NCBI RefSeq assembly: GCF_000349325.1 | Contig: NC_020504.1 | Location: 2,762,053 to 2,826,052, forward strand | Direction: 5' to 3' | From: Streptomyces davaonensis JCM 4913 | GTDB lineage: Bacteria > Actinomycetota > Actinomycetes > Streptomycetales > Streptomycetaceae | DNA length: 64,000 nucleotides | In this document: positions 7,065 to 17,214 of the stretch, one piece after another | Position numbering within the stretch: the stretch's first letter is position 1 | Layout of the letters: the number at the start of each line of letters is the position of its first letter | Position numbers and translations under genes: made by a program | Notes under the pieces: generated by a model | Databases searched by the model: none | Seen by the model: only the letters and a program-made list of their open reading frames with translations | What the model was told of the DNA's origin: nothing

Positions 7065-8287
7065 CTCACCACCACCGCGGCCGAGTTGAACCCGCCGTGG
7101 CCGCGCGCCAGCACCAGTGCGGCGCGCAGGTCGACCGGGCGCGGGGCGCCGGTGACGAGGTCGAGGTGCCAGCCGTCCTTGGGCCGGTCCACGTGCGCGG
7201 CCGGCGGCAGCACCCCGTCGCGCAGCGCCAGCAGGGCCGCCACCAGGTCGAGCGTGGAGCCGCCCGCGCCGATCCGTCCGGTCATCGTCTTGGGTACGGC
7301 GACGGGGACGCCGTACGGCCCGAACAGGTCGCCGATCACCTGGGCCTCGGCCTCGTCCAGCGCGGGCACCCCGGAGGCGTCGGCGAAGACGACGTCGATG
7401 TCGTCGGCGGTCGCCCCCGCGTCCTCCAGGGCGAGCCGGGCCGCCCGCCCGAGGTTGCCGGGCCCGGTCGGCGGGTCGAACGCGGCGGCGTACCCGGCGA
7501 CCTCGCCGAGCACCTCCGCGCCCCGCTCCTCGGCGGCGGATCGTTCCTCCAGTACGACGTAGGCGGCGCCCTCGCCCGGCACGTACCCGGAGGCGTCGTG
7601 GTGGAAGGGCAGGTAGGCGCGGTCCGGGCGGCTGTGCGGGCTGACCTGTCCGGTGGCGAGGTGACCCGCCCAGCCCAGCGGGCACAGGCCCGCGTCGGAG
7701 CCGCCGGCCAGCAGCACCCGGGTGCCGTCGCCGAGCCGGCGCCGGGCCTGGCCCACCGCGTCCAGGCCCCCGCACTGTTCGGTGACGAGGGTGCCGCTGG
7801 CGCCGCGCATCCCGTGCCGGATGGAGACCTGGCCGGTGCAGGCGGCGTAGAACCAGGCGAAGGACTGGTACGCGCTGACGCTGTCGCTGCCGGTGCGCCA
7901 CAGGGCGCTCATCTCGTGCTGCCCGAACTCGTAGCCGCCGGCCGAGCTGGCGGTGAACACGCCGGTGCCGTACTCCTCCATCGAGGCGGGGTCGACATCG
8001 GCGTCGTCCAGGGCCTCGGCGGCCGCGGCAAGCGCCAGCCGGGTGAAGCGGGCGGTCTGCGGCAACAGCCTGCTGGGCACGTACTGTTCGGCCACGAACG
8101 AGGCGACCTCGCCGGCCACCGGGGTGCGGTTGACGGGCGCGTCGCGGGCCGGGCGCAGGGCGCTGACCCCGCGCAGGGTCGACTGCCACCAGGCGCGGGT
8201 GCCGACGCCGTTGGGGGCGACGACTCCGAGGCCGGTGACGGCCGCGCGCACCCGGGCCTGCGGTGCGGAGGAGAGGTCGGGGGTCAT
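7061..8287 (-). CDS. Type II PKS ketosynthase beta subunit (chain length factor)
   Basis: A 408-residue KS-like protein in which the active-site Cys position is Gln171 (LVTEQCGGLDAVGQARRRLG), the hallmark of KS-beta/CLF. A Cys follows directly at 172, which is not the KS nucleophile position. It keeps [18 protein letters not shown], the GEGAAYVVLE segment and the C-terminal GHGGFNSAAVVVR. It pairs with KS-alpha as the heterodimer that builds the poly-beta-ketone on the ACP and sets its length. Its ATG overlaps the KS-alpha stop (ATGA), giving equimolar synthesis. The chain length cannot be read from sequence here. Confidence 0.95.
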   Translation of the reverse strand: MTPDLSSAPQARVRAAVTGLGVVAPNGVGTRAWWQSTLRGVSALRPARDAPVNRTPVAGEVASFVAEQYVPSRLLPQTARFTRLALAAAAEALDDADVDPASMEEYGTGVFTASSAGGYEFGQHEMSALWRTGSDSVSAYQSFAWFYAACTGQVSIRHGMRGASGTLVTEQCGGLDAVGQARRRLGDGTRVLLAGGSDAGLCPLGWAGHLATGQVSPHSRPDRAYLPFHHDASGYVPGEGAAYVVLEERSAAEERGAEVLGEVAGYAAAFDPPTGPGNLGRAARLALEDAGATADDIDVVFADASGVPALDEAEAQVIGDLFGPYGVPVAVPKTMTGRIGAGGSTLDLVAALLALRDGVLPPAAHVDRPKDGWHLDLVTGAPRPVDLRAALVLARGHGGFNSAAVVVR

Positions 8288-9543
8288 TCGGGCTTCCTCA
8301 GGACGAGGGCGCTCTGCAGGCCCCCGAAACCACTGCCCACGCTGAGTACCGTATTGAGGGGCTGAGCCCGCGCGGTCAAGGGTACGTAGTCGAGATCGCA
8401 TTCCGGGTCCGGGGTGTGAAGGTTCGCGGTGGGCGGGACGGCACCGTTCTCCAGGGCCAGGGCGCAGGCGGCGGCCTCCAGCGAGCCGATCGCGCCGAGC
8501 GAGTGGCCGATCATCGACTTGATGGAGCTGACCGGCACGTCGTAGGCGTGCGAGCCGAGGCTCAGCTTGAGCGCGTTGGTCTCGTGGACGTCGTTCTGCC
8601 GGGTCCCGGAGCCGTGCGCGTTGACGTAGTCGACGGCGTCGGCGGGCAGCCGGGCCTCGTCGAGGGCGGCGCCGACCGCGGCGGCCAGCTCGGTGCCGTC
8701 GGGGCGCAGTCCGGTCATGTGGAAGGCGTTGCCGCGGGTGGCGAACCCGGCGATCTCGGCGTAGACGTGCGCGCCACGGCGGCGGGCGTGCTCCTTCTCC
8801 TCCACGACGAGGATGGCGCCGCCCTCGCCGAGCACGAACCCGTCGCGGTCGAGGTCGAAGGGGCGGCAGGCCTCGGCGGGGTCGTCCCCTTCATAGGGGG
8901 TGGTGGCCTTGATGGCGTCGAAGGAGGCCGCGGTGATGGCGCACACGGGCGCCTCGGCGGCGCCGGCCAGCATCACGTCCGCCGACCCCTCCGCGATGAT
9001 CCCGGCGGCGTGCCCGAGGGCGTCCAGGCCGGAGGTGCAGCCGGTGGAGACCAGGGCGACCGGTCCCTGCGCGGCGACGGTCCAGGCGACCTCGCGGGCG
9101 AGCGCGCTCGGCACCATGTAGTCGTACAACTGCGGTACGGCATAGGTGGTGTCGGTGCGCCAGTCGCGGCCCTCGTCGCTGAGCAGCGGGTAGGCCTGGT
9201 CCAGGCTGGTGGCGGCGCCGACGGCGCTGCCGATGCTGACGCCGGTGCGCAGCGGGTCCAGGCCGCCGAGGGCGAGTCCGCTGTCCGCGACCGCCTCCCA
9301 GGCGCTGACCACGGCGAACTGCGCCGAGCGGTCCATGCGGTGGATCTCCCGCACCCCGAGTCCGGCGGCCGCGGGGTCGAAGTCGACCTCGGCGGCGACG
9401 CGGGAGCGGTAGGTCGAGGCGTCGAAGAACGTGGTGTACCGGGTCGCGGCCCGGCCGCCGGTGAGCAGCGCCCAGTAGTCCTTGGTGCCGATGCCACCGG
9501 GGGCGACCACACCCAGCCCTGTGATCACTGCGCGTCGGGTCAT
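8284..9543 (-). CDS. Type II PKS ketosynthase alpha subunit
   Basis: A 419-residue minimal-PKS ketosynthase. The nucleophile is Cys169 in [17 protein letters not shown], the histidines are in [19 protein letters not shown] and [20 protein letters not shown], and the C-terminus has [14 protein letters not shown]. It condenses malonyl-ACP with KS-beta; the aromatic-type sequence [20 protein letters not shown] suggests an aromatic polycycle rather than a polyene. The ATG at 9543 begins the conserved [19 protein letters not shown]; the frame extends 49 codons upstream without similarity. It heads the leftward operon. A TTGAGC box and -10 lie so close (9550-9570) that the transcript may be leaderless. 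Confidence 0.97.
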   Translation of the reverse strand: MTRRAVITGLGVVAPGGIGTKDYWALLTGGRAATRYTTFFDASTYRSRVAAEVDFDPAAAGLGVREIHRMDRSAQFAVVSAWEAVADSGLALGGLDPLRTGVSIGSAVGAATSLDQAYPLLSDEGRDWRTDTTYAVPQLYDYMVPSALAREVAWTVAAQGPVALVSTGCTSGLDALGHAAGIIAEGSADVMLAGAAEAPVCAITAASFDAIKATTPYEGDDPAEACRPFDLDRDGFVLGEGGAILVVEEKEHARRRGAHVYAEIAGFATRGNAFHMTGLRPDGTELAAAVGAALDEARLPADAVDYVNAHGSGTRQNDVHETNALKLSLGSHAYDVPVSSIKSMIGHSLGAIGSLEAAACALALENGAVPPTANLHTPDPECDLDYVPLTARAQPLNTVLSVGSGFGGLQSALVLRKPE

Positions 9544-9549
9544 GCGGCG

Positions 9550-9570
9550 ATGGTCAGGGCGCACGCTCAA
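9550..9570 (-). promoter_or_regulatory. Candidate SARP-type promoter of the type II PKS operon
   Basis: On the minus strand TTGAGC is followed after 9 nt by GACCAT (nAnnnT -10), then only 6 nt to the KS-alpha ATG. The same TTGAG(C/T)-N9-nAnnnT layout recurs before six other leftward genes in the window. SARP activators bind repeats overlapping the -35 position, about 8-9 bp from the -10. Confidence 0.55.
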
Positions 9571-9715
9571 GGTGCGGTGGAGCAGCGCCCGATGTGGCCA
9601 GGACCCGTCGGTCGGCACAGCCTCCCCTGGTGCACCGCTTCTTGACCACCCCTCTAGGCGGCCTACCCAGACTGCAACCGCCGTGGGCACCCCCCGAGAG
9701 AGAGGTAGAGGCTCG

Positions 9716-11624
<1,909 letters not shown>

Positions 11625-11635
<11 letters not shown>

Positions 11636-12638
11636 ACTGTCGGCCCGTGACTTCAAGTCCGACCAGGAGGTGCGCTGGTGCCCGGGGTGCGGTGACTACG
11701 CGATCCTCTCGGCCGTGCAGGGCTTCATGCCCGAGGTCGGGGTGGCGCGGGAGAACATCGTCTTCATCTCGGGGATCGGCTGCTCGTCCCGCTTCCCGTA
11801 CTACATGAACACGTACGGCATGCACTCCATCCACGGCCGCGCCCCGGCGATCGCCACCGGGCTGGCCGTGAGCAGGCCCGATCTGAGCGTGTGGGTGGTG
11901 ACCGGTGACGGCGACGCGCTGTCCATCGGCGGCAACCACCTCATCCACGCCCTGCGCCGCAATGTGAACCTCAAGATCCTGCTGTTCAACAACCGGATCT
12001 ACGGACTCACCAAGGGCCAGTACAGCCCCACTTCGGAACTCGGCAAGATCACCAAGTCGACGCCGATGGGCTCGCTGGACGCGCCCTTCAACCCGGTGTC
12101 GCTGGCGATCGGCGCGGAGGCGTCCTTCGTGGCGCGGACCGTCGACTCCGACCGCAAGCACCTCACCGAGGTCCTGCGCGCCGCGCACCGGCACCCGGGC
12201 ACCGCGCTGGTGGAGATCTACCAGAACTGCAACATCTTCAACGACGGCGCCTTCGAGGTCCTCAAGGACAAGCAGCAGGCGCAGGAGTCGGTGATCCGGC
12301 TGGAGCACGGCCGCCCCATCCTCTTCGGGACCGACGGCGCCAAGGGCGTCGTCCGCGACCCGGCCACCGGTGATCTCCAGGTGGTGGACGTCACCCAGGA
12401 CAACGAACACCGCGTCCTCATCCATGACGCGCACGCCGACTCCCCCACGACGGCCTTCGCCCTGTCCCGGCTCGCCGATCCGCAGACCCTGCACCACACG
12501 CCGATCGGTGTCTTCCGGGACATCGAACGGCCCGTCTACGACACGACGATGGCCGACCAGTTGGAGGCCGCCGTCCAGCAGAACGGCAAGGGCGACCTCG
12601 CGGCCGTCCTGGCCGGCAGCGACACCTGGAGCCGCTGA
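11625..12638 (+). CDS. 2-oxoacid:ferredoxin oxidoreductase beta subunit (ThDP-binding)
   Basis: A 337-residue KorB-type subunit. [20 protein letters not shown] carries cluster-binding cysteines; [20 protein letters not shown] and [20 protein letters not shown] with [18 protein letters not shown] form the thiamine diphosphate site. The ATG at 11625, with GAAGGAGGAG upstream, overlaps the korA stop, so the two chains are coupled. Together they would deliver reduced ferredoxin and an acyl-CoA. In this operon possible uses are precursor acyl-CoA supply or electrons for the oxidative steps; neither can be decided from the sequence. Confidence 0.92.
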
Positions 12639-12678
12639 TCCGTTCCCGCCCCGCACTGCCCTTTCGTAAGGAGACCCA

Positions 12679-13986
12679 GTGAGCTCTGCCGCTGCCGCAC
12701 ACTCCGAGTGGTTGACCACAGCCGTGATCGGCGGCATCGCGCTGGCGTTGCTGGTGGGCGTCGCCTTCGCCGCGGCCGCCCGCCGGATCCGACAGCCCGC
12801 CGTCGTCGGTGAGATCGCCGCCGGTATCTGCCTCGGCCCGAGTCTCCTCGGGCTGTTCCCCGGCGATCTGCCGGAGAAGTTCTTCCCGGCCGAGGCCCGC
12901 GCCCATCTGGGCACCGCGGCCAACATCGGTCTGATCCTCTTCATGTTCGTCATCGGCTGGGAGTTCGACGGCACGAGCTTCAGCGGACGCCGAAAGTCCA
13001 CCGGCATCATCTGGCTGAGCTCGATAGCCTGCCCGCTCGCCCTGGGCATGGGCCTCGCCGCCCTGATCTACGGCACCTACGGCACGGTGAACGGCAACAA
13101 GGTGGGGATGTTCGAGTTCACCCTCTACCTCGGCGTCGCCATGTCGATCACGGCGTTCCCGGTACTGGCCCGCATCGTCGCCGACCAAGGGCTCCAGTTC
13201 AGCCGGGCCGGGGCGCTCTCGCTGGCGCTGGCCGCGGCCGACGACGTCCTCGCCTGGTGCATGCTCGCCCTGGTCGTGGCGCTGGTGACGGCCAGCGGCA
13301 CCGGCGCCTTCGTCACGATGCTGCTGTGGTCGCTGGTGTACGTCGCCGGCATGCTCTGGGTCGTCAAGCCTGCCCTGCGCAAACTGACCGAGCGGCTGCC
13401 GCAGACCCCGCTGCCGCAGCTCATGGTGGTCGCCGCGTGCGGCGCCTTCGGCTCGGCCTGGCTGACCTCCGAGATCGGAATCCACGCCATCTTCGGCGCC
13501 TTCTTCTTCGGTCTGGTCATGCCGCGTGACCGGCGCCTGATGCAGTCGGCGTTCGGGCCGATGGAGAGCGCCAGCAAGCTGCTGCTGCCGCTGTTCTTCG
13601 TCGTGACCGGTCTGTCCGTCGACCTCACCACGATCACCGGCCAGGGTCTGCTGGTGATGCTGGCCGTCATCGCGGTGGCCTGTGTCGGCAAGCTGGGCGG
13701 GGTCGCGATCCCGGCCAAGCTGACCGGGATGAACTGGCGCGACGCCACCGTGCTCGGGCTGCTGATGAACACCCGCGGTCTGACCGAGCTGGTGATCCTC
13801 AACGTGGGGCTCCAGCTGGGCCTGCTCACCGTGGAGCTGTTCAGCGCCATGGTGATCATGGCCCTGGTCACCACCGCGATGGCGGCGCCCCTGCTCTCCG
13901 CCCTGCTGGCCCGCCAGAACGAGCGCGCCCACGAGGAACTGCTCAGCACCCGGACCGCGGTCTCCGTGGCCTCTTCCCCAAAATAG
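12679..13986 (+). CDS. Cation:proton antiporter (CPA2 family)
   Basis: A 435-residue membrane protein with about 12 hydrophobic segments, starting with WLTTAVIGGIALALLVGVAF. Family landmarks are RQPAVVGEIAAGICLGPSLL, the ion-site region ALAAADDVLAWC (paired Asp), the segment EIGIHAIFGAFFFGLVMPRD and NTRGLTELVILNVGLQLG. No C-terminal RCK domain is present. It should exchange Na+ or K+ for H+ across the cytoplasmic membrane. The GTG start at 12679 has AAGGAGA upstream, 40 nt after korB, and the next gene starts 20 nt downstream, so it is inside the operon. Antiporters of this type occur in several polyketide clusters and may help in self-protection or export of acidic products; this is inference. 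Confidence 0.88.
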   Translation: MSSAAAAHSEWLTTAVIGGIALALLVGVAFAAAARRIRQPAVVGEIAAGICLGPSLLGLFPGDLPEKFFPAEARAHLGTAANIGLILFMFVIGWEFDGTSFSGRRKSTGIIWLSSIACPLALGMGLAALIYGTYGTVNGNKVGMFEFTLYLGVAMSITAFPVLARIVADQGLQFSRAGALSLALAAADDVLAWCMLALVVALVTASGTGAFVTMLLWSLVYVAGMLWVVKPALRKLTERLPQTPLPQLMVVAACGAFGSAWLTSEIGIHAIFGAFFFGLVMPRDRRLMQSAFGPMESASKLLLPLFFVVTGLSVDLTTITGQGLLVMLAVIAVACVGKLGGVAIPAKLTGMNWRDATVLGLLMNTRGLTELVILNVGLQLGLLTVELFSAMVIMALVTTAMAAPLLSALLARQNERAHEELLSTRTAVSVASSPK

Positions 13987-14006
13987 TCGAAAGGCAGGCA
14001 CGCGCC

Positions 14007-15143
14007 ATGGACTTCGCCTGGACCGAGGAACAGCGGCAGGCATACGACCAGACCCTGACCGCCGTACGCGAGGCGTTCCCGCCGAGTGACGGCACGGCCG
14101 AGTACTACGACCGCGGTGACTTCAAGCAGCTCGGCACGCTCGGCCTGCTGGGCCTGTCCGTGCCGGCCGAGTACGGCGGCGGCGGGCTCGGCGCCCTGGA
14201 CACGGCACGGCAGGTGGAGGCCCTCGGCCGCGGCTGCGACCGCACCGGGCTGGTCTTCGGCGCCTCGGCGCATCTGTTCGCCTGCGCCATGCCGATCGTC
14301 GACTTCGGTGGCCCGGCCCTGAAGTCCCGGGTGCTGCCCGGGATGTGCTCGGGCGAGCTGATCGCGGGCAACGCGATGACGGAGGACGAGGCGGGTTCGG
14401 ACGTCTCCAAGCTGTCCACGGTCGCCGAGCGCACCGAGGGCGGCTGGATCCTCAACGGCGAGAAGAGCTTCGTCACCAACGGGCCGGCCGCGGACGTCTT
14501 CACGACGTACGCGACCACCGACCCCAAGGCCGGCTACCTGGGCGTCACCGGGTTCGTGGTGGAGCGGGGCGCCCCCGGTCTGACCATCGGGGAGCCCTTC
14601 GAGAAGATGGGCATGGCCCATGTCCCGGCCGGGCGGCTGAAGTTCGACAACTGCTTCGTGCCGGACGGCGACCTCCTCGGCGAGGAGGGCCAGGGCGGCT
14701 TCATCTTCCAGCACTCCATGGGCTGGGAGCGGTGCTGTCTGTTCGCCGGGTTCCTCGGCCTCGCCGACCATCTGCTGGACCGGGCCGTGGAGCAGGCCCG
14801 CACCCGTAAGCAGTCGGGGCGCCGGATCTCCCGCTTCCAGGCCGTCTCCCACCGGATCGCGGACATGAAGCTGCGCACCGAGAGCGCCCGGCTGCTGCTG
14901 TACCGGGCCGCCTGGGAGATGGACCGGGGCGGCCCGGCCACCCTGTGGATCGCCCTGTCCAAGCTGGCCGTGTCGGAGGGCGTGATCTCCACGGCGCTGG
15001 ACGCCATCCGGCTCTTCGGCGGACGCGGCTATCTGCGCGCCGAGGGCATCGAGGCCGCCCTCAGGGACGCGGTGCCCTCCGTCATCTTCTCCGGTACGTC
15101 GGACATCCAGCGCGACATCATCTCCAGGGAGCTGGGACTATGA
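14007..15143 (+). CDS. Prolyl-PCP dehydrogenase (PltE/RedW-type acyl-CoA dehydrogenase)
   Basis: A 378-residue acyl-CoA-dehydrogenase-fold flavoprotein: MDFAWTEEQRQAYDQTLTAV, LGLSVPAEYGGGGLGALDTA, AGNAMTEDEAGSDVSKLSTV, DVFTTYATTDPKAGYLGV, and the C-terminal RGYLRAEGIEAALRDAVPSV with FSGTSDIQRDIISRELGL. PltE-type enzymes oxidise prolyl-S-PCP by four electrons to pyrrolyl-2-carboxyl-S-PCP. The assignment rests on the fold plus the proline adenylation gene that follows with a 4-bp overlap (ATGA) and the PltL-like carrier at 45495. It would act on that carrier protein and pass electrons to ETF or oxygen. Confidence 0.88.
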   Translation: MDFAWTEEQRQAYDQTLTAVREAFPPSDGTAEYYDRGDFKQLGTLGLLGLSVPAEYGGGGLGALDTARQVEALGRGCDRTGLVFGASAHLFACAMPIVDFGGPALKSRVLPGMCSGELIAGNAMTEDEAGSDVSKLSTVAERTEGGWILNGEKSFVTNGPAADVFTTYATTDPKAGYLGVTGFVVERGAPGLTIGEPFEKMGMAHVPAGRLKFDNCFVPDGDLLGEEGQGGFIFQHSMGWERCCLFAGFLGLADHLLDRAVEQARTRKQSGRRISRFQAVSHRIADMKLRTESARLLLYRAAWEMDRGGPATLWIALSKLAVSEGVISTALDAIRLFGGRGYLRAEGIEAALRDAVPSVIFSGTSDIQRDIISRELGL

Positions 15144-16621
15144 GCACCAACGTCAGCCTGCACCGCCTGCTGTACGACTCCGCCCGGCGCTACCCGTACT
15201 CGGTGGCGGTGCACGGGGCGGACGGCCCCATCGACTACCGCAAGCTCGACCGCCTCGCGGACCGGTACGCCGCGGCCCTGCTGGAGAGCGGGGTGGGGGT
15301 CGGCGACCGCGTCATCATATGGAGCCACAAGAGCGTCGACGCCATCGCCGTGATGCAGGCCGCGCTGCGGATCGGCGCCATATACGTGCCGGTCACCGGC
15401 TCCAACCCGCCCGCCCGGGTGGCCCGGATCGCGGCCGGCTGCGAGCCCAAGCTGGTCGTGGCCGACGCGGGCGGTGTGGAGCGGGCCAAGGCGGCCGAGT
15501 TCGACGCGGCGCCGCTGGCCGGTTTCGAGGAGCTGCGTCTGCGGGCCGAGGAGGGCGCGCGCCCGACGCACTTCAAGAACGAGCCGGACGACCCGGCGTA
15601 CATCCTCTACACCTCGGGTTCCACCGGTGAGCCCAAGGGCGTGATGATCAGCCACCGCAACGCACTGGCGTTCGTGGACTGGGCGGTCGAGGAGCTGGAG
15701 CTGACCGTCTCCGACCGGCTCTCCAATCACGCGCCGTTCAACTTCGACCTCTCCGTCTTCGACCTGTACGGCGCCTTCGCCTCGGGCGCCTCGGTGCATC
15801 TGGTCCCTGAGGAACTCGCTTACGCGCCCCTTCAGTTGGCGGAGTTCATGCGGCAGCGGCTGATCACCGTCTGGTACTCGGTGCCGTCCGCGATCAGCCT
15901 GATGATGCGCGAGGGCGGCCTGCTGGAGGGTCCCCCGCCGTCGAGCCTGCGGGTCTGTCTCTTCGCCGGCGAGCCGTTCGCCATCCACCACGTCCAGGAG
16001 CTGCGCAAGGCCTGGCCCGGGGTACGGCTGCTGAACTGGTACGGCCCGACCGAGACCAACGTCTGCACCTCCTACGAGGTCACCGAGGCGGACCTGGAGC
16101 GGGAGACCCCGCTGCCGATCGGCACGGCCTGCTCCGGCGACACCGTCACCCTCGACGGACCGGAGGGCGGTGAGGGCGAGGTCGTCGTCACCGGCCCGAC
16201 GGTGATGCTGGGCTACTGGGGGCGCGGCCCCCACGAGGGCCCGTACCGCACCGGCGACATCGCGCGCCTGGACGCGGACGGGAACCTGGAGTACGTCGGA
16301 CGCCGCGACCACATGGTGAAGGTGCGCGGCAACCGGATCGAGCTGGGCGAGATCGAGGCGGCCATCGGCACCCTCGAATCCGTCGCCGAGGTGACGGTGC
16401 TGGTGATCGGCACCGGTCTCACGTCCCAACTGCACGCCGTCGTCGTCCCCTCGCCGGGGCAGCGGCCCTCCCTGCTCGCCATCAAACGCCGCTGTGCGGA
16501 AAGGTTGCCCACGTATATGAACATCGACCGTTTGCACACCGCCGAGGACCTGCCCAGGACCCCGAACGGCAAGCTGCACCGCGCCGCGCTGGTCACGGCC
16601 GTAGAGGCGGGTGAGCTGTGA
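15140..16621 (+). CDS. L-proline:PCP adenylating enzyme (PltF-type)
   Basis: A 493-residue stand-alone adenylation protein. The ATP loop is YILYTSGSTGEPKGVMISHR, followed by NFDLSVFDLYGAFASGASVH, LLNWYGPTETNVCTSYEV, YRTGDIARLDADGNLEYVGR, the hinge RDHMVKVRGNRIELGEIEAA and the C-terminal Lys loop PRTPNGKLHRAALV. There is no fused carrier domain, as in PltF, RedM and CloN4, which activate L-proline and load a discrete carrier. The direct coupling to a PltE-like dehydrogenase and the presence of a PltL-like carrier make proline by far the likeliest substrate. The ATG overlaps the preceding stop. Confidence 0.9.
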   Translation: MSTNVSLHRLLYDSARRYPYSVAVHGADGPIDYRKLDRLADRYAAALLESGVGVGDRVIIWSHKSVDAIAVMQAALRIGAIYVPVTGSNPPARVARIAAGCEPKLVVADAGGVERAKAAEFDAAPLAGFEELRLRAEEGARPTHFKNEPDDPAYILYTSGSTGEPKGVMISHRNALAFVDWAVEELELTVSDRLSNHAPFNFDLSVFDLYGAFASGASVHLVPEELAYAPLQLAEFMRQRLITVWYSVPSAISLMMREGGLLEGPPPSSLRVCLFAGEPFAIHHVQELRKAWPGVRLLNWYGPTETNVCTSYEVTEADLERETPLPIGTACSGDTVTLDGPEGGEGEVVVTGPTVMLGYWGRGPHEGPYRTGDIARLDADGNLEYVGRRDHMVKVRGNRIELGEIEAAIGTLESVAEVTVLVIGTGLTSQLHAVVVPSPGQRPSLLAIKRRCAERLPTYMNIDRLHTAEDLPRTPNGKLHRAALVTAVEAGEL

Positions 16622-17142
16622 TGCAGACCGCCATGCCCACGATGGCCTCGTCCGTCGACATCCAGCTGTTCCGTACCGTCATGGCCTCGCTGGCCAGCGG
16701 GGTCTCCATCGTGACCACGCTGGACAAGGAGGACGAGCCGCGGGGTCTGACCTGTTCCGCGGTGTGCAGTGTCTCCGTGGATCCGCCGCTGCTGCTGGCG
16801 AGCGTCAGCAACCGCAGCGGTACGCTCCGCGCGGTCCTGGACCGGGCCCAGTTCTCGGTCAACATCCTCGGTTCGCAGGGCCAGATGGCGTCCCAGCTGT
16901 TCGCCTCGGGCGCCACGGACAAGTTCGAGCGGGTCCGCTGGACCCCGGGTCCGGCGACCGGGACCCCGCTGCTGGCGGTCACGGTCGGCCACGCGGAGTG
17001 CGAGCTGCACGACGCGGTGGAGGCCGGCGACCACACCCTGCTCATCGGCCGGGTGGTGGGCGGCGGCACCGCTGAGGAGCGGTTCCCGCTGACCTACTGG
17101 CGGGGCGGCTACTCCCGCCTGCTGCCGTCCGCGGCGGCCTGA
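16621..17142 (+). CDS. Flavin reductase (HpaC/PheA2-like)
   Basis: A 173-residue flavin reductase-like protein: LFRTVMASLASGVSIVTTLD, GLTCSAVCSVSVDPPLLLAS, FSVNILGSQGQMASQLF and the conserved ending GDHTLLIGRVVGGG...PLTYWRGGYSRL. It should use NAD(P)H to make free FADH2 or FMNH2. The operon ends here. The window holds seven halogenase-family proteins and at least one reduced-flavin monooxygenase (54922-56025) but only this one recognisable reductase, so it may serve all of them. The ATG at 16621 overlaps the pltF-like stop by one base (TGATG); the adjacent GTG at 16618 is an alternative. Confidence 0.9.
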   Translation: MQTAMPTMASSVDIQLFRTVMASLASGVSIVTTLDKEDEPRGLTCSAVCSVSVDPPLLLASVSNRSGTLRAVLDRAQFSVNILGSQGQMASQLFASGATDKFERVRWTPGPATGTPLLAVTVGHAECELHDAVEAGDHTLLIGRVVGGGTAEERFPLTYWRGGYSRLLPSAAA

Positions 17143-17151
17143 TCCTCCGGT

Positions 17152-17205
17152 ACCTACGACAGTGCCGCCGTCCTCCCCTCGGAGGACGGCGGCACTGTCG
17201 TAGGT
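17152..17205. terminator. Strong bidirectional terminator hairpin
   Basis: A perfect 25-bp stem (17152-17176 with 17181-17205) closed by a CCTC loop lies between the converging flavin reductase and halogenase-like genes. It should end both the 9.7-17.1 kb rightward operon and the 22.4-17.2 kb leftward operon. Confidence 0.92.
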
Positions 17206-17214
17206 GATGCGCGC